Shown here: piece by piece, positions 8,540 to 15,447 of the stretch
Numbering within the stretch: position 1 is the stretch's first letter
Layout of the letters: each line of letters starts with the position of its first letter
Source of the DNA: Desulfatirhabdium butyrativorans DSM 18734
Lineage (GTDB): Bacteria > Desulfobacterota > Desulfobacteria > Desulfobacterales > Desulfatirhabdiaceae
Direction of reading: 5' to 3'
NCBI RefSeq assembly: GCF_000429925.1
Contig: NZ_KE386985.1
Span: 347,739 to 411,738, forward strand
DNA: 64,000 bases
The notes under the pieces: generated by a model
Databases searched by the model: none
Seen by the model: the letters and a program-made list of their open reading frames with translations, nothing else
Told to the model about the DNA's origin: nothing
Translations under genes and position numbers: made by a program

Positions 8540-9373
8540 ATGGAAAACGTGAAGAACCGTTCGGATCATCCACTGAACTCGATCCTGCGCACAGACCGCA
8601 TTCCCCATATCTGGTGCCCGGGATGCGGGATCGGGACGGCATTTTCCGCGTGCATGATGGCCATTCAGACCAGCGGCATCGATCTGGACAAGACCGTGAT
8701 GGTTTCCGGCATCGGATGTTCGGGCCGCGGGGCAGGGTACACCCGGCTCGACTCCTACCACACGACGCACGGCAGGGCCATTCCCTTTGCCTCCGGCATG
8801 AAGCTGGCCAATCCGGAACTGAATGTGGTGGTCTTCAGCGGAGACGGCGATCTGTTCGCCATCGGCGGGAACCACTTCATCCATGCCGCCCGGCGAAACA
8901 TGGACATTACGGTGGTCTGCGTGAACAACCTGATCTACGGCATGACCGGCGGCCAGGCGGCGGCTACCACTCCCTGCCAGGCGAAAACCACCACAACCCC
9001 TCGTGGAAATCCGGATCCACCCTTCAGCCTTCCCCTGCTGGCCTTCGCGGCAGGCGCCAGCTATGTGGCCCGGTGGACCATTCTCCATACCCGGGACTTG
9101 ACCAAATCCATTGAAGAAGCCCTGAACCGGCGAGGATTCTCCTTCATCGAGGTGCTGGCGCCCTGCCCGACCGGGTATGGACGAAGAAACAAGCAAAAAC
9201 CGCTGGATACCTTGAAAATCTATCAGGAACGCACGGTCATCAAAAACGGCGCGCATCCCATGGATGCGGTGATGGAATTCGGTAGCAGCATCACGCTGGG
9301 GAAGTTCATCGATGAGGAGCGACCGACCTTTTCGGAGAATTACGACCGGACATGCAGGCCCCAATCCGCTTAG
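8540..9373 (+). CDS. korB: 2-oxoglutarate:ferredoxin oxidoreductase, beta subunit (TPP-binding)
   Basis: 277 residues with the PP-domain motifs of the beta subunit: WCPGCGIGT near the N-terminus (Fe-S ligands), the conserved SGIGCSGRG segment, and the TPP/Mg motif GDGD at about 115-118 followed by VNN about 26 residues later. Cysteines at CPGC, CSGR and CPTGY are candidates for the 4Fe-4S cluster. It catalyses the oxidative decarboxylation together with KorA. ATG 8540 opens the frame and the downstream GTGAAG offers an alternative. The 100 bp gap to korA shows no hairpin terminator, so the operon probably continues through it. Confidence 0.9.
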   Translation: MENVKNRSDHPLNSILRTDRIPHIWCPGCGIGTAFSACMMAIQTSGIDLDKTVMVSGIGCSGRGAGYTRLDSYHTTHGRAIPFASGMKLANPELNVVVFSGDGDLFAIGGNHFIHAARRNMDITVVCVNNLIYGMTGGQAAATTPCQAKTTTTPRGNPDPPFSLPLLAFAAGASYVARWTILHTRDLTKSIEEALNRRGFSFIEVLAPCPTGYGRRNKQKPLDTLKIYQERTVIKNGAHPMDAVMEFGSSITLGKFIDEERPTFSENYDRTCRPQSA

Positions 9374-9395
9374 CCAATCGAATCCTGGAATTTCT

Positions 9396-10010
9396 ATGAC
9401 ATCACAGACATCAACGCCAAAGACCAGCGCCAAAATGGAAATCCTCATCACCGGCTTCGGCGGTCAGGGTGTCGTGCTGGCCGGTCAGATCGTGGGAAAA
9501 GCCGCAAGTCTCATCGATCACAAGGAAAGCACGCTGACCCAGTCCTACGGGCCCGAGGCCCGCGGCGGCTCCTGCAGCGCCCAGGTGATCATCTCCGATG
9601 CCTTCATTCATTTTCCCTATGTGCGCAGACCCGACATTCTGGTGTGTCTCTCCCAGGGCGGTTTCGACAAATACGCCGCAATGATCAAGGAATCCAGCAT
9701 CGTCATCGTCGATCAGGATCTCGTCCATACCGGAGAGATTTCCTGCGGCGGGTGCTTTGCCATCCCGGCGACGCGCCTGGCCGAAGAGCTGGGCAGAAAG
9801 ATGATGGCCAATATCGTCATGGTGGGCTTTTTGACGGCAATCACCCGGGCCATCTCCCTGGATGCGGCACGGAAAACGGTTGCGGAATCTGTTCCCAGGG
9901 GCACGGAAGCCCTGAACCTTGCTGCATTCGACAAAGGCCATGATTTTGGACTGGCCACGCTCAAGGGACGGCGGAAAAAAGCGGAAGGGAAGAAAGGAGC
10001 CGGGGGATGA
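9396..10010 (+). CDS. korC: 2-oxoglutarate:ferredoxin oxidoreductase, gamma subunit
   Basis: 204 residues. The segment MEILITGFGGQGVVLAGQIV (about 15-34) is the hallmark of the gamma subunit, which binds CoA-facing parts of the complex. YGPEARGGSCSAQVI follows as in the family. I start at ATG 9396. The frame is open from 9312 but that would overlap the end of korB. The gene ends in a charged Lys/Gly tail, and its TGA overlaps the start of the next gene (ATGA at 10007-10010). This translationally couples Kor to the large flavoprotein and is good evidence that they work together. Confidence 0.9.
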   Translation: MTSQTSTPKTSAKMEILITGFGGQGVVLAGQIVGKAASLIDHKESTLTQSYGPEARGGSCSAQVIISDAFIHFPYVRRPDILVCLSQGGFDKYAAMIKESSIVIVDQDLVHTGEISCGGCFAIPATRLAEELGRKMMANIVMVGFLTAITRAISLDAARKTVAESVPRGTEALNLAAFDKGHDFGLATLKGRRKKAEGKKGAGG

Positions 10011-13000
10011 GAAACCCCAAAGATCGTCTCTACCGGGTTCTGGTTATCGGCGCAACGCCTGCCGGAATTGCCGCGACCAACAAACTGGGTGAAATCGGCG
10101 TTCCGGTGACACTGGTGGATCCGGATCCGGATCTGAACCGGAAACTCTCGCGTGAAGACTGGCGCCTGAGCTCCGGTGTGCCGCTGAACTACGCGCACCG
10201 TCCCGGACTGCTGCGCATTCTGCGAAATCCGCGCATCCGCTGCATCCTTCCCGGAAGCATCCGCTCGCTGAAACACACGCCTCAGGGTTTCTGCGCCCAC
10301 ATCGAAAGTCCCGCGACATACATCGATCCGGAACGCTGCACGCTTTGCGGCCGCTGCCTGGAATTGTGTCCGGTGACGATGCCCGAAGGTTCCAAACCCA
10401 TCCAGTTCGGCGGCAGGCAGAGCCTTCCGGGACGGCCCGTCATCGACAAGCGCCGTCAGCCCCTGTGCCAGGCAAACTGCCCGCTGGGGGTCAATGCCCA
10501 GGGATATGTGGCCCTCGCCAAAGCCGGAAAATTCGCAGAGGCGCTGGATCTGATCCGCAGGGACAACGTTCTGCCCGGGATCTGCGGCAGGGTGTGCACC
10601 CATCCCTGCGAAATCGCCTGCAGGCGGGCAGAGCTGGATCAGGCCGTATCCATTCGGGATATCAAGCGCTTTGTTGCGGATTACGGGATGTCGCATCCGC
10701 GCGCTATTGCCAAAGCGGCGGCTCCGACAAGGCCGCAGCGAATCGCCGTCGTCGGCTCCGGTCCGGCGGGTCTTGCGGCTGCGGCCGATCTGGCGCGCCT
10801 CGGGTACCCGGTTACGGTTTTCGAACAAGAAAACCGAATCGGAGGGCTGCTGCGATACGGACTGGGCTCCCACCGGCTGCCCAGGGAGATTCTGGATCGG
10901 GAAATTGATTTTATCGAAGAACTGGGTGTCACGTTCCGGGCCGGGACGCATGTGGATTTGTCCGGCGGGTTGGATGAGCTCCGAAAATCCTTTGCGGCCG
11001 TGATCGTGGCCATCGGCGCCTGGAAGGACCGGAAACTGGGCGTTCCCGGAGAAAGCTTGGCGGGTGTCGAGGGGTGCTTGGCCTTTCTGACCAGGTTCCA
11101 TCGCGGGGAAATCCGGGAGATCCGGGGAAACGTCGCCGTGATCGGAGACGGAAATGCGGCCTTTGATCTGGCGCGGACACTGGTTCGACTGGGTGCCCGG
11201 GTGAGCCTGCTCTCCTGGTTTCCGCAAGCGCTCATACCGGCCGATCCGCAAGAGGTTGCTGCCGCAATTGAAGAAGGCATCGCCATCCACGACAGTGTCA
11301 AAGTCGTTGGTTTCACCGGATCGGATGGCAGACTGTCAGCGCTTCGCTGCGCGGCAACCCGCCCCGGCCCGCCGGATGCCTCGGGCATCCCCTGGCCGGT
11401 TTTGGTTCCGGAAGCGGCGCCCTTTGAACTGGCTTTTGAGAGGGCTTTTGTCGCAATCGGCCAGAGCCTGGACCCAAACCGCTTCGGTTCTTATGCCGCC
11501 GGTCCTGCCAATGGAACCATACTGCCGGATGGCGATTGCAGGATCGGGATTGCCGGTGTGTATGCCGCAGGAGATGCGGCTTGCGGACCTTCCTCGGTCG
11601 TCCATGCCATGGCTTCCGGCAGGAAAGCGGCCCGTGCGGTGCACCGGGACCTGAGCGGCGAAACATCGGTGGGCGATTTTCCCATAAGACCGCAGGATCG
11701 GGATTTTGCAGCCATTACGCGCGACATTCCTTCCCTTGCCCGGGCTCACATGCCCGAGCGGCAGCCAGCGGCCCGCGCCGGAAATTTTTCGGAAGTGGCC
11801 CTGGGGCTGAGCGAGTCTCAGGTCTATTTCGAGGCGGCCCGGTGTCTGCAATGCGGCGTTTGTTCCGAATGCCTGGCGTGTGTAAAGGTCTGTGAGGCGC
11901 CCGGCGCCATTCGGCACGGCGATTGCTCCGAAACGCTGATCGAGCAGGCTGGTGCCGTGATCATTGCCGATCCCGATGCCGCCCCTGCCGTCAAGGGAGA
12001 CGATATCCTGCGGCCCTACAGCACCAAAACCGCAAAAAACGATGTCCACGCCATGACGCTTCGCGGTTTTGCCGCAGCAGCAGATGCCATGCTCCTGCTC
12101 GGCGGCGGCTCTCAGCGGCTGAAAGGTCACGGACTGGCCTTTTCACCGCCGGATCCGCGGCTTTCCGCCGAGATCCGGCTGGGTGTTTTCGTTTGCCGCT
12201 GCAACGATTCCCTCGGATGGTCCGATACACTGAGCGGGTATGTCGCCGGGCTCGTCAACCAAGAGCACATCGAACACGCCGAAGTGCTGGCTGCGGCATG
12301 CACGCCGGAAGGATCGGCGGCGCTGATTCGCACCATCCGCGAGAAGGGGCTCACCCGCGTGGTTCTGGCTTCCTGTGTCTGCTGCCCACTGGATTTCATC
12401 TGCAGCGCCTGTACGGATCAGCGAAGCCGGCTCAAGCACGCGCTCTTTTCCGGGACCGGAATCAGCCGCGCCATGGTGGAAACCTGCAATCTGCGAGGGG
12501 AAGTGCTGCGTCTTCTGAAAACGGATTGCGCCCTTGCCGAAGATCGCTTCAAGGGGCTGATTGAACGCTCCATTCACAGAACCTTCGGGTTGAAGGCCCT
12601 GCCCGCACCGGCCCGCCCCTATAATTTCACGACGGCAGTGATCGGGGATTCCGAAGCCGCCCTGAAAAGCGCCATGACGCTGGCTCAGGCAGGCATGGAG
12701 GTTTTTCTGTTCGGAAGTCCCGACAAGCCACTTCCGGAAACCGTGGCCCACCCCAACATCCACAATTTCGGTGAATCCGTTGTCCAGTGCCTGCGGGGGA
12801 CGGTCGGCAATTTCGAGGTCACCCTGGAAACCCATGGGATCAAACAAGTCATGCATGCCGGAGCCGTGATCCTGGGAGAACAATCCCGAAAACGCATCCC
12901 CTACATGCCGATGGCGGATCTGCCCGCCCATATCGTGGAATCTGCCATGCAGCAGCGGGGCGTCACCGGAATTCCCTTTTTCAATCCGGGCGCAACCTCC

Positions 13001-13357
13001 ATTCCGGGGCTTTTTCTGGCCAATCCTTCCGGAATCGCGGTCTCGGACCGGATCAAGGGAACTGCTGCCGCCATGCTGGCCGCAGCGGCCATGCCCAGAA
13101 GCCCCAGGCAAAACAAGGGATACACGGTGTCGGTGGATGAAGCCCTCTGCAGGGGATGCGGCCGGTGCATCGCCGTCTGTCCCTACCAGGCGGTCCGTTT
13201 CCGGCCCAATGCCGCAGGGGGCTGGTGTGCGGTCGTGGACGAGGCCCTTTGCAAGGGGTGCGGCAATTGTATCGCCGTCTGCCCTTCCAGTGCCGCAGAC
13301 AGCCCGTATCGGGACCGGAAGTATCTGAAGCAGATGATCGCGGAGTTGCTGGTATGA
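10007..13357 (+). CDS. Large Fe-S flavoprotein: GltD-like NAD(P)H domain fused to HdrA-like domains
   Basis: 1116 residues with a composite layout. An FAD-type Rossmann start, VLVIGATPAGIAA, is at about 9-21. A 4Fe-4S motif CTLCGRCLELCP lies near 110. A GltD-like block (about 155-600) has the CGRVCTHPCEIACRR cluster region, an FAD fold VVGSGPAGLAAAADL (about 247) and an NAD(P)H fold VIGDGNAAFDLA (about 380). A cysteine-rich stretch CLQCGVCSECLACVKVC lies near 615-632. Then come a segment like the N-terminus of HdrA (GVFVCRCNDS, about 726, with a further Cys group near 790), another degenerate flavin-type domain, and two C-terminal 4Fe-4S motifs (about 1047-1095). GltD-type modules move electrons between NAD(P)H and Fe-S clusters, and HdrA modules handle flavin bifurcation. 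The gene overlaps korC by four bases, so a role coupling Kor-derived ferredoxin to pyridine nucleotides is likely but inferred. Confidence 0.85.
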   Translation: MRNPKDRLYRVLVIGATPAGIAATNKLGEIGVPVTLVDPDPDLNRKLSREDWRLSSGVPLNYAHRPGLLRILRNPRIRCILPGSIRSLKHTPQGFCAHIESPATYIDPERCTLCGRCLELCPVTMPEGSKPIQFGGRQSLPGRPVIDKRRQPLCQANCPLGVNAQGYVALAKAGKFAEALDLIRRDNVLPGICGRVCTHPCEIACRRAELDQAVSIRDIKRFVADYGMSHPRAIAKAAAPTRPQRIAVVGSGPAGLAAAADLARLGYPVTVFEQENRIGGLLRYGLGSHRLPREILDREIDFIEELGVTFRAGTHVDLSGGLDELRKSFAAVIVAIGAWKDRKLGVPGESLAGVEGCLAFLTRFHRGEIREIRGNVAVIGDGNAAFDLARTLVRLGARVSLLSWFPQALIPADPQEVAAAIEEGIAIHDSVKVVGFTGSDGRLSALRCAATRPGPPDASGIPWPVLVPEAAPFELAFERAFVAIGQSLDPNRFGSYAAGPANGTILPDGDCRIGIAGVYAAGDAACGPSSVVHAMASGRKAARAVHRDLSGETSVGDFPIRPQDRDFAAITRDIPSLARAHMPERQPAARAGNFSEVALGLSESQVYFEAARCLQCGVCSECLACVKVCEAPGAIRHGDCSETLIEQAGAVIIADPDAAPAVKGDDILRPYSTKTAKNDVHAMTLRGFAAAADAMLLLGGGSQRLKGHGLAFSPPDPRLSAEIRLGVFVCRCNDSLGWSDTLSGYVAGLVNQEHIEHAEVLAAACTPEGSAALIRTIREKGLTRVVLASCVCCPLDFICSACTDQRSRLKHALFSGTGISRAMVETCNLRGEVLRLLKTDCALAEDRFKGLIERSIHRTFGLKALPAPARPYNFTTAVIGDSEAALKSAMTLAQAGMEVFLFGSPDKPLPETVAHPNIHNFGESVVQCLRGTVGNFEVTLETHGIKQVMHAGAVILGEQSRKRIPYMPMADLPAHIVESAMQQRGVTGIPFFNPGATSIPGLFLANPSGIAVSDRIKGTAAAMLAAAAMPRSPRQNKGYTVSVDEALCRGCGRCIAVCPYQAVRFRPNAAGGWCAVVDEALCKGCGNCIAVCPSSAADSPYRDRKYLKQMIAELLV

Positions 13358-13360
13358 CGG

Positions 13361-13452
13361 TGGGCGATAGGCGATAGGCGATAGGCAATGGGCAATAGGC
13401 TATGGGCTATGGGCTATGGGCTATGGGCTATGGGCTATGGGCTATGGGCTAT
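13361..13452. repeat. Heptanucleotide tandem array, GGGCTAT type
   Basis: The array starts as GGCGATA units, grades through GGCAATG/GGCAATA forms and ends with about eight identical GGGCTAT heptamers. It begins within a few bases after the stop codon of the large flavoprotein gene. The gradient from diverged to identical units suggests recent expansion at the right end. Confidence 0.95.
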
Positions 13453-13594
13453 CGCTTGGACGGAAATTCCTCATTCGGAGCGGCAAGCCGCTTGAGGGCA
13501 GGCTGTTTGACGACGTGAAATGGGTGATGCCGTCAAGCATCAAAATCGGAGTCAACCGTCCATATCCTGACTCCTGATTTCTGACTCCTATTTA

Positions 13595-13677
13595 GTGTCT
13601 GGACGGAAAACCCGTTTTGGGTACAACCTGCCCGCAGACGACGCGCTGCTCCGAATAGGGGTTTTCCGTTCAGACAT
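13595..13677. repeat. ~83 bp inverted-repeat element, copy 1
   Basis: The left end TGTCTGGACGGAAAACCC and right end GGGTTTTCCGTTCAGACA are near-perfect reverse complements. The interior contains ACAACCTGCCCGCAG and CTGCTCCGAATAGG. It is almost identical to the copy at 30966-31048, in the same orientation. No open reading frame is inside and no transposase is nearby. Confidence 0.92.
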
Positions 13678-13702
13678 TACATCAGTGGCCAGTGGGTAGC
13701 CT

Positions 13703-13730
13703 GTAGGGGCGACCGGCGGGTCGCCCCTAC
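13703..13730. repeat. 28 bp palindrome, GTAGGGGCGACC arms
   Basis: The arm GTAGGGGCGACC, centre GGCG and reverse-complement arm form a strong hairpin. It is the same family as 6537-6564, and in both places it is preceded by a short GGCAGT-like heptamer remnant and CTGTAG, so the two repeats travel together. Confidence 0.93.
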
Positions 13731-13841
13731 GAGTCCCTGGGAATGTCTTGGTCTGTATTACCGCATCTGGCGGAATGACTGGTTGGATTTTCATCTCCGG
13801 GGCGACGCCCTCGCCATGAACATATCTTTTCAAGGGAATCC

Positions 13842-15425
13842 ATGGACAATCTGAAAATCATCCTGTTTATCTGCAACTGGGGTCCCCATGCCGCCTTCCA
13901 GACGCTTCTCGACAGCGGGGCCGACATCCCTGCCGAAGTGCGAATGATCCGCATCCCCTGCACCGGCAGCATGAGCAAGTCGCTTCTTTTCCGGGCGTTC
14001 GAGATGGGCGCCGACGGGGTCGCTCTGGTCGGATGCGAGCCTGGCTCCTGCCGCTACGGAAGCGGGACGGAAGTGGCCGAGCGAAACGTCGAAGATACCC
14101 GGGGCATTCTGGACCTGCTGGGCCTGGGCGGCGACCGGCTGAGACAGGCCATGTTTCTTCCCGAAGAATCGGGCGCCCTCCTCGCATTTCTGCAGGACTT
14201 TCATCAGGTCATTCAAACCATCGGCAAAAGCCCGGTGATACCGGCCCAGCCGCAGGCGGCATCGCCTATTCAACAGGATGCCGCTGCACAGGTCATGCGT
14301 GAACATGATATTTTTGCCTGCCAGGATTGCGGAAAATGCGCTTCCGCATGCCCCGTCGCGCTTGCCGGAAAAGCCTTTTCCCCGAGAGCCATGGCCGGGG
14401 CCATTCTGGCGGGGAATTTCGAATCTCCCGCTGTCATTAGAGATGTGTGGTCCTGCCTGACGTGCGGCCTCTGTCATGACCGATGCCCGTCAGACGTGGA
14501 TTTTCCGGAATTTATCCGGGACATGCGCATCTTGCAGAAAATGGCCGGCAAGGAAGGATGCGAAGCGCATGAAGGATTTTTCCAGTCGTACATGCGCGCC
14601 ATGACATCGCCGGGGCTGCAGATTCGCCACTGGGACTGGCTCCCGGCGGATATCCGCACCGATCCCGCTTCCAAAACGCTCTTTTTCGGGGGGTGCGCCC
14701 CCTATTTCGATACCTATTTCAAGGCGCATCTGGGCATTCAGACGCGGGATATTCTGGTCGATGGCCTGCGACTTCTGAATTTTTTCGATATTCACCCGGC
14801 GCTTCTGGCAGGGGAAAGATGCTGTGGTCACGATCTGCTCTGGTCCGGAGATCGGGAGAACTTTCTGAAGCTTGCACGGTTGAATGTTGCGGCCATCGAA
14901 GCAGCCGGAATCGAGGAAGTGGTCACAGCCTGTCCCGAATGCTACCGGACCCTGGCCCACGACTACCCTGCCCAGGGCGTCGGCTACAGTTTCCGGGTGA
15001 CGCACCTCTTTGATCTGGCGGAACAGGAAATCAGCAAGGGCGCCATCGGCTTTGAAAAACTGGATCGGGCGCTGACCTTTCAGGATCCCTGCTGCCTGAG
15101 CCGGCTCGAAGGGCGGCCGGAGCTGCCCCGAAAACTACTCAGCCGGCTGAATCCGCATGCGTTTACGGAAATGCAGGACCGGGGCGCTTCGGCGCTTTGC
15201 TGCGGCAATTGCGCGTGGACCGGGTGTGACAGCTTCACCAAGGCGCTTCAGGTCAAACGCCTGCGCCAGGCCAAGGCGACCGGAAGCGATCTTCTGGTCA
15301 CCGCCTGTCCCAAATGCCAGATTCATCTGCGCTGTGCCATGGAAGACCCGTTTGTCGGCAATGAGATTGAAATGGAACTGATGGATTTGACCAGTATCCT
15401 GGCCAGAACCATCCGGTGGGAATGA
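13842..15425 (+). CDS. MvhD-HdrC-HdrB fusion protein
   Basis: 527 residues combine three Hdr-complex modules. Residues 1-125 are an MvhD-like domain (starts LKIILFICNWG, then CTGSMSK and VGCEPGSCRY), which in methanogens carries a 2Fe-2S cluster and links hydrogenase to HdrA. Residues 155-240 are HdrC-like, with two 4Fe-4S motifs CQDCGKCASACP (about 160) and CLTCGLCHDRCP (about 204). Residues 270-527 are HdrB-like with two CCG domains: GGCAPYFD...CCGHD...CPECY, and DPCCLSR...CCGNC...CPKCQ. The CCG domains would hold the noncubane clusters that reduce disulfides in HdrB. AAGGGAAT precedes ATG 13842. The next gene is HdrA, so all Hdr subunits are present in two polypeptides. The disulfide substrate is unknown. 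Confidence 0.88.
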   Translation: MDNLKIILFICNWGPHAAFQTLLDSGADIPAEVRMIRIPCTGSMSKSLLFRAFEMGADGVALVGCEPGSCRYGSGTEVAERNVEDTRGILDLLGLGGDRLRQAMFLPEESGALLAFLQDFHQVIQTIGKSPVIPAQPQAASPIQQDAAAQVMREHDIFACQDCGKCASACPVALAGKAFSPRAMAGAILAGNFESPAVIRDVWSCLTCGLCHDRCPSDVDFPEFIRDMRILQKMAGKEGCEAHEGFFQSYMRAMTSPGLQIRHWDWLPADIRTDPASKTLFFGGCAPYFDTYFKAHLGIQTRDILVDGLRLLNFFDIHPALLAGERCCGHDLLWSGDRENFLKLARLNVAAIEAAGIEEVVTACPECYRTLAHDYPAQGVGYSFRVTHLFDLAEQEISKGAIGFEKLDRALTFQDPCCLSRLEGRPELPRKLLSRLNPHAFTEMQDRGASALCCGNCAWTGCDSFTKALQVKRLRQAKATGSDLLVTACPKCQIHLRCAMEDPFVGNEIEMELMDLTSILARTIRWE

Positions 15426-15447
15426 AAACAATCGCGAGAGAATGATC

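Larger units (their letters stand above)
13358..13841. other. Repeat-filled gap between the two halves of the redox block
   Basis: No gene is supported in these 484 bases. They hold a GGCGATA/GGGCAAT/GGGCTAT heptamer array (13361-13452), a decayed copy of the inverted-repeat element (about 13453-13512), a few TGACTCC-like units (about 13567-13589), a full inverted-repeat element (13595-13677), a GGCAGT-like remnant and a 28 bp palindrome (13703-13730). No clear promoter for the downstream Hdr genes was seen; AAGGGAAT lies just before their first start codon. Confidence 0.7.
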
